A stretch of DNA of 64,000 nucleotides from Methanosarcina siciliae T4/M (GCF_000970085.1 NZ_CP009506.1:3348001-3412000), one strand, 5' to 3'; numbered from the stretch's first letter, positions 7,568-16,892 are shown. Notes: a model not told the origin generated them from the letters alone. Translations and numbers: made by a program.

Positions 7568-8449
7568 TTACCCTTCATGTCCTGCCCGGACCAGCAGAGC
7601 CTTTACATTTTTCAAGTCGGTAACTAATTCTCCAACTTTCGTTTCTTCCAGATATTTGATAAAGCCCTGCCCTTCTTCAGGGTTCAGGTCTTCACTGTTC
7701 AGCAGCTCTTCAATCAGGTCATTTTCAAAAAGACTTTTTGAGGTGTTATTTTTGCTTTCTGGCTTTTTTTTGTCCCTGAAAATAGGGCTGGAATCCCCGC
7801 TGAAAATTATATTTTCATTCAATTTTGCCGCTGAGAAAGGATAAACATTTTTTATTTTTTCTTCCTTTTCCTGAAATGTCTTATCTTTACCTTGTTCTCC
7901 TGCTCTGTTTTCCTGGTTAGTTTCTTCTGTCTCACTTATTATGGCAGTTTCTTTAGTATTGTCTGTTTTCTCTATAATATCTCCGGATTTTTTATCTTCA
8001 AGTTTTTTATATTCAGGTTTCTCGACTATTCCTTTGACCACTATTTCCAGTCCCCCGGCTTTTACCTCTGAAACTCCGGGCTCTACCGCATGAACAGAAT
8101 CATTATTAACTTCATGAAGCCTGGACATTTTTACAGATACTTTCCTGGGAAGCGGGGGAAAAATCTCTTCCCGCCAGGGGAATTCTGATGTTTCTTCTAT
8201 ATTTTCAGTCCCTAATTTTCGGACCCTTTCAATACGGGCTTCGATCTCCTTTTTCTCTTCCAAAAGTTTTTTGATTTTTTTCTTAACTTCTTCTCTACTT
8301 TTTGTCAAATCCTCCATATCCTCGATATTTACATCAGCTGTTTTAGGCTTGAGTATTAAATCCTTCAATTCTCTCGCTTTCAGATCCTTTAATCCGCTGT
8401 CCCTTAGTTCTTTTAACCCCTTAACTCCCAGTTCCTTTAAACTGTTCAT
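7568..8449 (-). CDS. Archaellum locus 1, last gene: coiled-coil protein of unknown function
   Basis: A 293-residue hydrophilic protein. Residues 1-35 carry a Leu/Lys repeat (LKELGVKGLKELRDSGLKDL), followed by a charged coiled-coil (about 48-85, KKKIKKLLEEKKEIEARIER), a low-complexity Glu/Lys middle, and a compact C-terminus (about 240-293) with IEELLNSEDLNPEEG and GELVTDLKNVKALL. There is no membrane segment. A GGAGGTAATTGG site precedes the ATG. It starts 117 bp after flaJ1 and is the last gene of the locus. The same slot in archaellum locus 2 also holds an unassigned protein, so an accessory or cytoplasmic motor role is plausible. It is not FlaC/D/E by visible motifs. Confidence 0.65.
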   Translation of the reverse strand: MNSLKELGVKGLKELRDSGLKDLKARELKDLILKPKTADVNIEDMEDLTKSREEVKKKIKKLLEEKKEIEARIERVRKLGTENIEETSEFPWREEIFPPLPRKVSVKMSRLHEVNNDSVHAVEPGVSEVKAGGLEIVVKGIVEKPEYKKLEDKKSGDIIEKTDNTKETAIISETEETNQENRAGEQGKDKTFQEKEEKIKNVYPFSAAKLNENIIFSGDSSPIFRDKKKPESKNNTSKSLFENDLIEELLNSEDLNPEEGQGFIKYLEETKVGELVTDLKNVKALLVRAGHEG

Positions 8450-8566
8450 CCAATTACCTCCAACAAGGTTTGATTTATTCTAACTTCAATCCTTTTTCAG
8501 AAACTTTTTCATAAATTATTTCGGGAATTTTCAGAAACTTTGCTTTCTGCCTCAAATGAAAACATT

Positions 8567-10129
8567 TCATATCTGGAATGTGAATACATTCGACACAACC
8601 GGAGGGATAAGGATCATACAGATTCCTGAAATTCCGGACATCAGGCCCCCATAGAAAAAGAGTTTGTAATTTCCTCCACCTTCTACGATCTTTACCACAA
8701 GCGTGTTTGAAACGGTGAGGATAATTATTACTGAGAAGGTTAACCTGTATAGCATGGGCATACTTTCGGCTACGTTGAACATGCTCATCCCCATTGCAGA
8801 AATCCCCCCCGATCCTCCTTCCGTGGATATGTAAGATTCGTTCATCCTGGAAATAAGTCCACTGAATTTTGAAATTATCTCCAATACAAAGACCAGAAGC
8901 CCTACCATAACAGCATGCAGTGTCATGACAAGCCCCTTGAAGCCTGAACTGACCAGCTGCCGTTTCATCCTGAGGAGGACGATAGCCAGGCTTGAAGTAG
9001 AGACTATGTTCCCTATCTCCGCAGGGTCTCCGCCCAGTTCTACTGCATCGGTAAAGATCCTTGAGCACCTGTTGATCAGTTCGGAGCCTGTTTCTCCTAT
9101 GAATTTTTCCCAGCAGAGCTTTGACTTAAACCCCATAGAAAGGCTGGAATGCAACTCTTCGACTCCGGGCTTGAGACAGCCTATGGTTTCCTTATCAAGG
9201 TTTTCCATTGCACTCCGGATGGTGACTCCTGTGGTTCCTGCAAGATTCCCGAGGGTCTTTACAAAAGCCGGAAAACTGCTGTCCCTTTCATTGATTTTCC
9301 GGTCATCTTCCATAGCAACAATTCCTATCGGAAGTGTAAAAACGGTCACTCCGAGCAGAATAAATTTCAGTTCAGTTCCTTGCATGATGAGGGCAATGAG
9401 AACAATTGCTCCTATTGGGAGCAGAACCCTACTCAATAGCCTTATTTTATCCTGTTCCTTTGATTTGAGGCGGAGCGCATGTACCTTTTTTTCGGCAGGA
9501 GCTGCCTTATATATTATGTAAAGGGCAAGCCCGCTTATGAAAAGAATTATAAACTGTAGTAGAAAAGCAATTGTTTCTATATTCGTGATGTTATAGATCA
9601 TGACCGAAACCAGAATTATGGTAACAACGAGGGTTAAGGATACCATCAGGGCGGTATAGCCATCGGTCCATTTTTTCAGGGCTTCGATACTTCGCTCGTA
9701 CTCATTGGAGTAGATCTCTTCCCTTATGATTTTCTCCTGCTTCAGGAAATTTTTTTCCGGTTCTCCGGAAGAAAGGATATTTGCCATTCTCTCAATAAAT
9801 TTTGAAATATATACGTCCTTTAATTTCTGAGAAATATACTTGCAGGATTTTGCATATTCGTACCCCCATTTCGAGGCAAGGATATGGATCTGCCTGAAAT
9901 ATTTCGAAGCTTCGTACTCTTGCTGGCGGCCTGTATAATCGAAGATCCTGTCCCTTTCGATATCCGCAGTTGAAATCGCAGCCATATATGTCAGCAGGAA
10001 GAGCATATCGTCATTAACTCTTTCAACAACTCTGGTGCTTTTCAGCTTTCCGGTGATGTTAAAGTAGCCTTCAACTTCCTGTATTGCTTTATTCAGGTTT
10101 AAGTACGGAACTGTTTGCAAAAAAGTCAT
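8567..10129 (-). CDS. flaJ: Archaellum motor membrane protein FlaJ/ArlJ (locus 1)
   Basis: Polytopic membrane platform of the archaellum, homologous to type IV pilus PilC/TadC proteins and partner of the FlaI ATPase. The 520-residue protein has a cytoplasmic N-terminus (about 1-175), transmembrane pairs near 180-225 and 235-275, a cytoplasmic loop with SMGFKSKLCWEKFIGETGS and NRCSRIFTDAVELGGDP, and C-terminal hydrophobic segments near 385-410, 455-480 and 490-515. The start overlaps the flaI stop by 4 nt (ATGA), so translation is probably coupled. It is clearly paralogous to the locus 2 FlaJ. Confidence 0.92.
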   Translation of the reverse strand: MTFLQTVPYLNLNKAIQEVEGYFNITGKLKSTRVVERVNDDMLFLLTYMAAISTADIERDRIFDYTGRQQEYEASKYFRQIHILASKWGYEYAKSCKYISQKLKDVYISKFIERMANILSSGEPEKNFLKQEKIIREEIYSNEYERSIEALKKWTDGYTALMVSLTLVVTIILVSVMIYNITNIETIAFLLQFIILFISGLALYIIYKAAPAEKKVHALRLKSKEQDKIRLLSRVLLPIGAIVLIALIMQGTELKFILLGVTVFTLPIGIVAMEDDRKINERDSSFPAFVKTLGNLAGTTGVTIRSAMENLDKETIGCLKPGVEELHSSLSMGFKSKLCWEKFIGETGSELINRCSRIFTDAVELGGDPAEIGNIVSTSSLAIVLLRMKRQLVSSGFKGLVMTLHAVMVGLLVFVLEIISKFSGLISRMNESYISTEGGSGGISAMGMSMFNVAESMPMLYRLTFSVIIILTVSNTLVVKIVEGGGNYKLFFYGGLMSGISGICMILIPPVVSNVFTFQI

Positions 10130-11901
10130 GATGTTAGTCCCGCCTCCTCAAGTCGGATCAGAGTATTGAATAGGTCATAAAAATTGGTAATGTCTGCCTG
10201 GTGGATCTTCCGGAGGATTTTTTCCCTTCTGTCAAGTTCATAGTAAATTTTTCGGATCTGGTTTTCAGGAATTCCCATTCGAGGAGCAATTTTATGCTCC
10301 AGCAGGTAAGAGTTGTTTTTCCCTGTAAACTTGAAAGTATCCGTAGCAGGGTCCCATTTGAAGATATCCATAAAGTTAAAAGCCTGGTTCTCGGAATCGT
10401 AGCCTACGATTTCGTTTATGCTCAGGACTCTTCTTTCAATCCCTTTTCCCGGGACGTTTACGGCACTCTGAATCAGAACCACATTCAGATTATCCACATA
10501 ACTACTGGGGACATTTATGGGATCTCCTGTCAACCTCTGGATGAGTTTCTCAACCGAGGTGGCATGGAAGGTGGACATTACAGAGTGTCCTGTCTGCATT
10601 GCCTGAAAAGCAATGTTTCCTTCAACCCCCCGGATCTCCCCTATAGTAATCTCATTCGGGCGCTGGCGAAGGGCGGCCTTTAACAGGTCAAACATGGAGA
10701 TGTCCGAGCCGCTGTCGTCCCTTGTAGTCCTTGTGACCTCCCGGGTCCAGTTCTTATGGGGCACCTGCAGTTCCGGGGTATCTTCAATGGAGACTATTTT
10801 GGCTTCGGGAGGAAGAAAAGTAGTTACCGCATTCATCATTGTGGTCTTTCCGGAGGCAGTTCCTCCTGAAATGAAACAGTTCATCCCTGCCCTGAGCATC
10901 ATCCACATGTATGCAGCCATTGTATAGTCGATTGTTCCGAATTCAATAAGTTCGAGAATTGAAATAGGAACTCCCATAAATTTCCTGATGGTAAAATTGC
11001 TCCCCCGCTTTGACACGTCTTCCCCGAATACGATATTAATCCTTGAGCCGTCCGGAAGCGTGGTATCAACTATCGGGTCCCTATAGGTGATCGGTTTTCC
11101 TACTTTTTCGGAAATCTGTATGACAAAGGAATTGAGTTCTTCTATTTCCTCAAAAGAGATTGTTGTTTTAAGGGAGGAGAATACATTATGTTCAACAAAG
11201 ATCCTGCCGAGCCCGCTGCAGCTTATGTCCTCTATATTCGAGTCAAGCAGTAAAGGTTCGAGCAATCCCATCCCCACCTTATCCCTTATCATCATGTATT
11301 TGATCGCATCGAATTCCTCAGGCGTTACGGAAATTTTCTGTAACTTTCTCGTTTTGAAGATTTTGCCGGTTTTCTTCAGGTTCCCGAAAATCCTGGATTC
11401 TTTTCCTTCCGGTGTCCCGAGATTTTCCTTTAATTCCTTTTTTACTTCGCAGGCCTTTTCAAGAGCTTTTTCGAGGAGTCTCCTTTTTTCTTCGGGGTCT
11501 TTTGTGGTAATATCCTTGTCGTGTATCACATCAATGAGTAACTTCTCTATTTCCTCAAGTTTACTGTCCAGCCTCTGGAAAAGGCAGGGTTCTATGGGGA
11601 TGTAATAGTTTCTTACGTCTTCCCTATCAGGATATATGTGGACTGCAAGCCCTTTCCCGGCAGGATATATCAGGTTGGGGTGCTTGATTCTTTTCATGGT
11701 CCTCGAAATTCTCGGATAGAATTCCGGAAACCCGATTTCATCCGTCGGAAGCCTGCAGATATAATCAAGGATATGATAGTTTTCTTCCCTGCTGACGAAC
11801 TCCTTCATTTCTGAAGAAAGGCTGGAATAAGTTTCTTCTCTGGAACGCCCTCCATTTTTCGGTGCAGGCAACGGGTCAAAAGGCAGAGTTTCCATCTCCA
11901 C
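10126..11901 (-). CDS. flaI: Archaellum assembly/rotation ATPase FlaI/ArlI (locus 1)
   Basis: Hexameric secretion ATPase that powers archaellin assembly and rotation. The 591-residue protein has the FlaI N-terminal domain (VHIYPDREDVRNYYIPIEP), the N2 domain with VEHNVFSSL, and the RecA-like core: Walker A GGTASGKTT near residue 350, Asp box SIEDTPELQ, Walker B ITIGEIRGVEG and the His box GHSVMSTFHA. A GAGGAGTGGAG site precedes the ATG. It lies between flaH and flaJ, as in other archaellum operons. Locus 2 encodes a close paralogue. Confidence 0.95.
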   Translation of the reverse strand: MEMETLPFDPLPAPKNGGRSREETYSSLSSEMKEFVSREENYHILDYICRLPTDEIGFPEFYPRISRTMKRIKHPNLIYPAGKGLAVHIYPDREDVRNYYIPIEPCLFQRLDSKLEEIEKLLIDVIHDKDITTKDPEEKRRLLEKALEKACEVKKELKENLGTPEGKESRIFGNLKKTGKIFKTRKLQKISVTPEEFDAIKYMMIRDKVGMGLLEPLLLDSNIEDISCSGLGRIFVEHNVFSSLKTTISFEEIEELNSFVIQISEKVGKPITYRDPIVDTTLPDGSRINIVFGEDVSKRGSNFTIRKFMGVPISILELIEFGTIDYTMAAYMWMMLRAGMNCFISGGTASGKTTMMNAVTTFLPPEAKIVSIEDTPELQVPHKNWTREVTRTTRDDSGSDISMFDLLKAALRQRPNEITIGEIRGVEGNIAFQAMQTGHSVMSTFHATSVEKLIQRLTGDPINVPSSYVDNLNVVLIQSAVNVPGKGIERRVLSINEIVGYDSENQAFNFMDIFKWDPATDTFKFTGKNNSYLLEHKIAPRMGIPENQIRKIYYELDRREKILRKIHQADITNFYDLFNTLIRLEEAGLTS

Positions 11902-11949
11902 TCCTCATTCGGTTTTTTCTCCTCTTACCCTCTTTCCGGATTTTCTTTC

Positions 11950-12738
11950 TCAGGCTTTTACTTTTGAAACAGGAACGATTTTCAATCCGAACTCACTGTT
12001 CACATCAAAACTCAACAAATTTCCGCTAGTTTTCCTAGCACCCCTTAGTTTCTGAATTTCCATAGTTTTTATCCACTGGTCCCCTACCTGCTCTATCCTG
12101 AGTTCAAGGCAGGTACTGCAAACTGACCTCAGCCTGTAAAGCACAGCCTTGGGGAATGCATACCCGTGCACGCTTATGAGAATGGTCTTTCCATTATCAC
12201 ACAGCTTTACGCATTCGGTAAAGAAGTTTAACACTGCGTTTTCCGAAGAATTAACCGCGAAGATTGTCAGGGAGTCTATAATGATCAGTTCTTCTTCGCA
12301 CCTTTTTATGCATTCAAGCATTACCTGAAGCAGGCTCTCGCTCAACTGGGTTTTTTCCTCGATATAACCCGCATTAATTTCAAATATTTTTGCTCTGCCT
12401 ATTATGAAGTAGTCCGAAATCCCGTGTTTCAGGCTCTCCATCTGGTTCAGGAGTTCTTTTGAGGTCTTCTCGGTTGTTAATGCAAGGACCCTTTTATCCT
12501 GGTTCAGGGCTCCCCACATCATCTGCTGCAGAAAAATAGACTTTCCACTATCGTTTCCCCCCTCAAGCAGGCAGAGTGAACCTGTGGGCACGCCTCCCTC
12601 CAGCTTTCTGTCTATTTCCAGGTTTCCGGAAGATATAAACTCCGGTAATGCCTTTTCTTCCTCTTTCAGGTCGCTGAATACTTCTTCGTAGAACGATTCA
12701 TTTTCACATAGTGCTCCTTCGCCCTTACTTATTTCCAT
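11950..12738 (-). CDS. flaH: Archaellum ATP-binding protein FlaH/ArlH (locus 1)
   Basis: RecA/KaiC-like protein that forms a ring at the archaellum base and regulates FlaI. It has 262 residues from the ATG at 12738. The signature ISSGNLEIDRKLEGGVPTGS leads to the P-loop GGNDSGKS near residue 60; LIIIDSLTIF is the Walker B strand, and the C-terminus has KLRGARKTSGN. The start at 12738 is preferred because GGAG lies just upstream (GGTGGAGAGAGAAATG); the ATG 14 codons earlier lacks a ribosome site. A 135-bp gap separates it from flaF, and a 48-bp gap precedes flaI. Confidence 0.92.
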   Translation of the reverse strand: MEISKGEGALCENESFYEEVFSDLKEEEKALPEFISSGNLEIDRKLEGGVPTGSLCLLEGGNDSGKSIFLQQMMWGALNQDKRVLALTTEKTSKELLNQMESLKHGISDYFIIGRAKIFEINAGYIEEKTQLSESLLQVMLECIKRCEEELIIIDSLTIFAVNSSENAVLNFFTECVKLCDNGKTILISVHGYAFPKAVLYRLRSVCSTCLELRIEQVGDQWIKTMEIQKLRGARKTSGNLLSFDVNSEFGLKIVPVSKVKA

Positions 12739-12873
12739 TTCTCTCTCCACCCTTCTCTGAAGTCCCCGGTAAATTCCCATAATTTTTTAGCAGCCGTCTC
12801 CCTCTGTTCCGCTTTATAACCCTTTCAGGATCTGTCCTGTTACAGAAGGCTGCCGAATTATCCGCCAAAAACA

Positions 12874-13389
12874 TTATCCACTGAAATACCGTGAAGCCTT
12901 TGCTCCATTGGGAACAGTTACCATAAGCCAATTTACACTGGAATTTCCAATAGGATCTGAGGAATCCAGCCTGATATGTACCTCCATTTTCTCTCCCGGA
13001 TCAAAAACTCCCGGGTTTATAAGATCCGGAACAATATTCGCTTTTGTCCACCTGTTCCGGGAAAGAATTTCGCTTTCCTGGTAGGGGATCCAGACCGTCT
13101 TCATGTTCCCCGATTCATTCTGGTAGGTAACGATTACATCCATGTAAGTGAAGTCCCCTATTTTTGTTGAGCCTGTGTTCTGCAGGGAGACCAGAATATC
13201 CACCCTGTCAGTGGAGACACCTTTGATCTCTATTTCCGTTTTTACCATCTCATTTTTGTTTTCCTGCATCTCAATGACCGAACCTGCAAGCACGTCTGTC
13301 ATGTAGAATCCTCCTTTCGAGCAGACATACGATGCCATGAGGATGGTTGCAACCGAAATCATTGCTGCAATTATTGAACCGAACCCCAT
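12874..13389 (-). CDS. flaF: Archaellum stator-type protein FlaF/ArlF (locus 1)
   Basis: FlaF binds the S-layer and anchors the archaellum motor. The 171-residue protein starts MGFGSIIAAMISVATIL with one N-terminal membrane helix (about 4-25), followed by a beta-rich extracytoplasmic domain containing TEIEIKGVSTDRVDILVSLQ, LQNTGSTKIGDF and DPGEKMEVHI. The MGF..II start and single helix match FlaF rather than FlaG. Its ATG overlaps the flaG stop by one base (TAATG). The locus 2 counterpart shares layout and motifs. Confidence 0.82.
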   Translation of the reverse strand: MGFGSIIAAMISVATILMASYVCSKGGFYMTDVLAGSVIEMQENKNEMVKTEIEIKGVSTDRVDILVSLQNTGSTKIGDFTYMDVIVTYQNESGNMKTVWIPYQESEILSRNRWTKANIVPDLINPGVFDPGEKMEVHIRLDSSDPIGNSSVNWLMVTVPNGAKASRYFSG

Positions 13390-13883
13390 TATGACACCGT
13401 GAAATAGGTCTCTTCGGAGACCCCATTATACGTACTGAATTTGAGAAAGTATTTCTCTCCGCTCACAGGCAGGTCTTCAGGTTTGATTTTTATAAGCAGG
13501 GTCTCTCCCTTATCCCAGTCCTCATCTCCGTTCTGTTCTATATGGTAGCTCCAGCCCGGAGCTGAATTTCCTTTTTCGTCGTAGGGTATGCGTTCAAAGT
13601 TTCCTGCCTCCCCGAAAAAGAGGTCCGATTCATGGATCATGCCTGAAGATATTTCCTTGCAGCCCACATTCTTTATCCAGACATGAATCTCGGTGCCTTC
13701 AGCCCCGGTTGTTTCATGCAAGATTTCCATATCTATCAGGATCTGGTCTCCCATAGCGTCCGATCGGCTCATTATCGGGTCTCCTGCCGAGATGACCGAG
13801 GGATACACCGCTGAAACAAACGCAAATGCGCAGATGACGGATGCTGTTGTAAGGATCGCAGAGCTTATCGATTCCCCACTCAA
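13389..13883 (-). CDS. flaG: Archaellum stator-type protein FlaG/ArlG (locus 1), TTG start
   Basis: FlaG forms the stator filament with FlaF. From TTG at 13881-13883 the protein has 164 residues beginning (M)SGESISSAILTTASVICAFA, which aligns residue for residue with the locus 2 FlaG start MSKEVITSAILVIVSVIAAVA. GGGGGGT lies 6 nt before the TTG. The ATG 26 codons upstream has no ribosome site and would add a charged tail not seen in the paralogue. One N-terminal membrane helix is followed by a beta domain with VWIKNVGCKEIS and GETLLIKIKPEDL. The gene is separated from flaD/E by an unusual 341-bp gap. Confidence 0.85.
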   Translation of the reverse strand: MSGESISSAILTTASVICAFAFVSAVYPSVISAGDPIMSRSDAMGDQILIDMEILHETTGAEGTEIHVWIKNVGCKEISSGMIHESDLFFGEAGNFERIPYDEKGNSAPGWSYHIEQNGDEDWDKGETLLIKIKPEDLPVSGEKYFLKFSTYNGVSEETYFTVS

Positions 13884-14224
13884 TTTTCTACCCCCCGCTT
13901 TACTTCCCGGTTTTTCAAACCGGATGAATCGATGATGATTTCTGATTATACAGTTCATCAAACTGGTTAATGTATGATTTTCTATGATCTTGTTATGATC
14001 TGAACCTGCATCATATGAAATAATTTAGATACTGCTGATGAAAATTGTGCTGATGAATATCATATTTCCTCATGTGTGATCTTGATTATGAAGATGATTC
14101 TTGATTATGAAGATGATATTGGTTTTCCTGGATATGCCACCTATTTTTTCCGCTTAATGCCGGATGGCTGGAGACGGCAAGTTTTGATTTTTAAGTTTTT
14201 CATCATTTTTTTCTTGTTTCAAAC
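13884..14224. other. 341-bp gap inside archaellum locus 1
   Basis: No coding region is supported between flaD/E and flaG; the same junction in locus 2 is 82 bp. The gap is AT-rich and contains a perfect 19-bp tandem duplication (14080-14098 and 14099-14117). It may hold an internal promoter or mark a lost gene. Confidence 0.5.
14080..14117. repeat. Perfect 19-bp tandem duplication
   Basis: TCTTGATTATGAAGATGAT occurs twice with no spacer, in the gap between flaD/E and flaG of locus 1. Confidence 0.85.
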
Positions 14225-14926
14225 TCAGTTAAAGACAAGCCCTTCTTTTTTCTCTTCTTCTTTCCCTTTCCAGCCCGAAGAGGATTCGTAATATGGCTGA
14301 ATATTCTTTTTGAAGTCCTCAGGGTTCAGGATTGCACTTAGCTGCGAAAGCACCATGATGTTGTCCTTCATGTTGACTCCGTCTTCTCCTGCTGGTTCTT
14401 CAATTGAAAGCTCTGCAATATTTTTTATAACTTCCTTGGTTTCCCCAGGGAGATGTCCGGTAAAAGTGTAGAGGTTAAGCAGTTCTTCAAGGTTTCTGTG
14501 CCCGATTGTTCTTACAGCATAATCCACCCAGCGCATAAGTTCAACCAGTGTGCATGTATCAATTTTTCTGTCAATTTCAAGCCTGTGCATTTCCTGCTTA
14601 TGGACATCCTGTACAGAATTCCCCTGAAGGGAACCGGCCAATTTTAGAGAATTTTCACTGTTTTTTACATTTTGATTTCCTAATTCCGAGATTCCTGCCA
14701 CAGGCTTCATTTCGTTTTCTCCATTGCAGGTCACATCTGGCTGCTTACCTTCGCATTCTTCTGTTTCCGGAATCTTAAGCTTCGATGCTTCAAGTCTCTG
14801 AATGCTGCAGAAAGGATTTTCTTTTTTACTCACCAGGTCCCTTATATCCACGAGTAACCCCTTAATCTCCCCTTTCATTATTTTCAGTTCGGTTTCAATT
14901 TCGCTTACTCTTTTGTCCAACTCCAT
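14225..14926 (-). CDS. Archaellum switch-complex protein FlaD/E-type (locus 1)
   Basis: FlaC/D/E proteins form the cytoplasmic ring that receives CheY via CheF. The 233-residue protein has an N-terminal coiled coil (VSEIETELKIMKGEIKGLL, about 7-35), a Gln/Glu/Asn-rich linker, and a C-terminal FlaD/E domain with LMRWVDYAVRTIGHRNLEEL, YTFTGHLPGETKEVI and PEDFKKNIQ. An AGGTGG site precedes the ATG at 14926. The locus 2 protein has the same plan (ENPFQNIQ versus ENPFCSIQ after the coiled coil). It lies 68 bp downstream of flaB. Confidence 0.82.
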   Translation of the reverse strand: MELDKRVSEIETELKIMKGEIKGLLVDIRDLVSKKENPFCSIQRLEASKLKIPETEECEGKQPDVTCNGENEMKPVAGISELGNQNVKNSENSLKLAGSLQGNSVQDVHKQEMHRLEIDRKIDTCTLVELMRWVDYAVRTIGHRNLEELLNLYTFTGHLPGETKEVIKNIAELSIEEPAGEDGVNMKDNIMVLSQLSAILNPEDFKKNIQPYYESSSGWKGKEEEKKEGLVFN

Positions 14927-14994
14927 TCAACCACCTGAATCCGAATATTACTTTTTCGCTACTAGAAGGAGGAAATACCCCCTTAGATTAGGGA

Positions 14995-15594
14995 TCACCT
15001 CAGGTTCATTACAGCATCTATCTGCGGAGGAGTAACTCTGGTGATGGGCACTATTGCACCGATCTTCGGTTTTACCTCAATTCTGAATTCTGTGTTAACC
15101 ACATTACTTACGTTTCCGCTCTGCAGCTTTGATCCCTCAGGGACATCGATGATAATTTGCACTTTTTCATGTTGTTCAAGTACATCATCCGCATCATTGT
15201 CTCCTATGAAAGTCTGAGTCCAGACGGTTTCCGGGTCATAGAGAAAGCTGTCGGAATAAGCTACGACCATCATTCCTGTCGTACTGTCAGCTCCGATATC
15301 CACCGGAGATTGGCCTGCTGTTAGTTGGAGGGTAATAGTTATATTATCTACAGTAGGAGTAGCTCCAGGAGTACCTTTTGCAATCACATCCCCTGCAAGT
15401 CCAACTGAAGAAGATGTCTGTTTGACACCCTCATCAATAGTTTTCTTGGCGGTATCAGAGGTAGTGAACCCAGCTCCGAGAACTACATAGGAGAAAACTG
15501 CTGCCACCACTACAAAAGCTGTCAGCACTATTGCGGATTCTAGCCCTGTAAAGGCTTTATCGTCTTTTCTAAAGATGCTAAAAATCCCTTTCAT
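14995..15594 (-). CDS. flaB: Archaellin FlaB (locus 1)
   Basis: Structural subunit of the archaellum filament, 199 residues from ATG 15594. The class III signal peptide is short and basic (MKGIFSIFRKDDKA), and prepilin peptidase (FlaK/PibD type) should cut before FTGLESAIVL, the start of the hydrophobic assembly helix (AFVVVAAVFSYVVLGAGF). The -1 residue is Ala rather than Gly as in locus 2. The rest is a beta-rich domain ending with IEVKPKIGAIVPITRV. A GGAG lies upstream of this ATG; an upstream ATG at 15633 lacks one. Only one archaellin gene is present here, versus two in locus 2. Confidence 0.93.
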   Translation of the reverse strand: MKGIFSIFRKDDKAFTGLESAIVLTAFVVVAAVFSYVVLGAGFTTSDTAKKTIDEGVKQTSSSVGLAGDVIAKGTPGATPTVDNITITLQLTAGQSPVDIGADSTTGMMVVAYSDSFLYDPETVWTQTFIGDNDADDVLEQHEKVQIIIDVPEGSKLQSGNVSNVVNTEFRIEVKPKIGAIVPITRVTPPQIDAVMNLR

Positions 15595-16040
15595 TCGGTT
15601 TTCACTCCATCCCTTATTTTCGAATGAAGGCATATAGAAAAGTCAAAAGGTTCCATTCCCCAGCGCCTGATTTTCTATGTTTCTGGGTTGTAGTTTGTTA
15701 GAGGAGATATCTGTTCAGGAGCTGATGCTTTTGGTTCCTAGTGTAATGACCCCCCTATATACATACAAATAATTTTACAAAAGATACTACACTCTTCTAA
15801 CTTATTAACTTTTACCAAAAAAAAATAAAGTCGATATATTAGTATTTATTTAAAATTTGGCTCCAGTTTAAACTTGCAAAGGTCTCTGGCGGAAAACTTC
15901 AAGGAAAAAATCAGAATCCTGAACAGAATTTAAATACTAATCATGAGATTCCCAGACCGAGTTTAAAATCCAAATGACAAAAAAATTCATACTATGGTTG
16001 AAAAATAAAAAGAAAGTACAAAACAAAAATTAAGTGAGGT
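15595..16040. other. Intergenic promoter region of archaellum locus 1
   Basis: A 446-bp region upstream of flaB and downstream of the oxidoreductase beta gene. On the minus strand a TATA-like GTATGTATATAGG at about 15755-15767 could start a leader of roughly 140 nt. Another AT-rich stretch (TTTAAATAAATAC, near 15842-15854) is present. No gene or hairpin terminator was found. Confidence 0.4.
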
Positions 16041-16892
16041 TTAATAAAATTTCTCAATCTCGGACTTTACGTCTTCGATTGAAAACTTTTGCCTCACAAG
16101 CGGTTCTTCACGAATTGTCAGGAACATTTCTTCCAGGGTATCCTTATCTTTTTTGTAAAAGATGCCGTTTGGAATTTTTTCTCCCCATTCAAGGGCCCTT
16201 TCGAAGGCTTTCATGCGGTCGTAAGGGTCATATTCGGCTTCGAGTTTGTAGATTCTCTCCCGGTACCACTTGAAAGTATTCACTTTGTTAAAAGTGACAC
16301 AGGGCTGAAGAATGTCCAGAAGGGAAAAGCCCCTGTGGGTTATGGCAGTCTTTATCAGCTCTTTAAGGTGCTCCGGGTCTCCTGCAAATCCCCTGGCTAC
16401 GAAACTGCAGTCCTGGGAAATTGCCAGAGCAAGAGGGTTCAGGGGCTCGGCAGGAACGCCTGAGGGCTGGACTTTTGTACGGGTCCCTTTGGCTGTTGTA
16501 GGCGAAGCCTGTCCCTTGGTAAGCCCGTAGATCTGGTTGTCGTGCACTAAAAGGGTAATATTCGGGTTCTTACGGATGGCATGCAGGAAGTGGTTTCCTC
16601 CTTCCCCGTAACAGTCTCCGTCCCCGGCAACTGCAATCACGTGCAGGGAATGGTTGGCAAGTTTTGCAGCCGTGGCAACAGGAAGGGTCCTTCCGTGCAG
16701 CCCGTTGAAGGTGTGGCACTTCATGTAGTGGGGCAGTTTTCCACTCTGGCCTATTCCAGAAACCATAAGGACTTCCCAGGGCTCAATGTCGAGTTCGACA
16801 AGCGCCTGTTTGACGGCTGAGAGGATCTGGAAGTTTCCGCATCCCGGGCACCAGGCAGGAACCTGGCCTTTATAATCTTCAGAGGTAGGCAT
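16041..16892 (-). CDS. 2-oxoacid:ferredoxin oxidoreductase beta subunit
   Basis: Thiamine-diphosphate subunit of an oxygen-sensitive enzyme that converts a 2-oxoacid and CoA to acyl-CoA, reducing ferredoxin. The 283-residue protein has the start motif WCPGCGNFQIL, the substrate/TPP loop GIGQSGKLPHYM, the TPP-Mg motif GDGDCYGEGGNHFLHA with NITLLVHDNQIYGLTKGQ, and the C-terminal LDILQPCVTFNK. Substrate specificity (2-oxoglutarate versus branched chain) cannot be read with certainty; the fused gamma-alpha partner suggests a Kor-type enzyme. A GGAGGAAGTAG site precedes the ATG. It overlaps the alpha gene by 14 bp. Confidence 0.88.
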   Translation of the reverse strand: MPTSEDYKGQVPAWCPGCGNFQILSAVKQALVELDIEPWEVLMVSGIGQSGKLPHYMKCHTFNGLHGRTLPVATAAKLANHSLHVIAVAGDGDCYGEGGNHFLHAIRKNPNITLLVHDNQIYGLTKGQASPTTAKGTRTKVQPSGVPAEPLNPLALAISQDCSFVARGFAGDPEHLKELIKTAITHRGFSLLDILQPCVTFNKVNTFKWYRERIYKLEAEYDPYDRMKAFERALEWGEKIPNGIFYKKDKDTLEEMFLTIREEPLVRQKFSIEDVKSEIEKFY

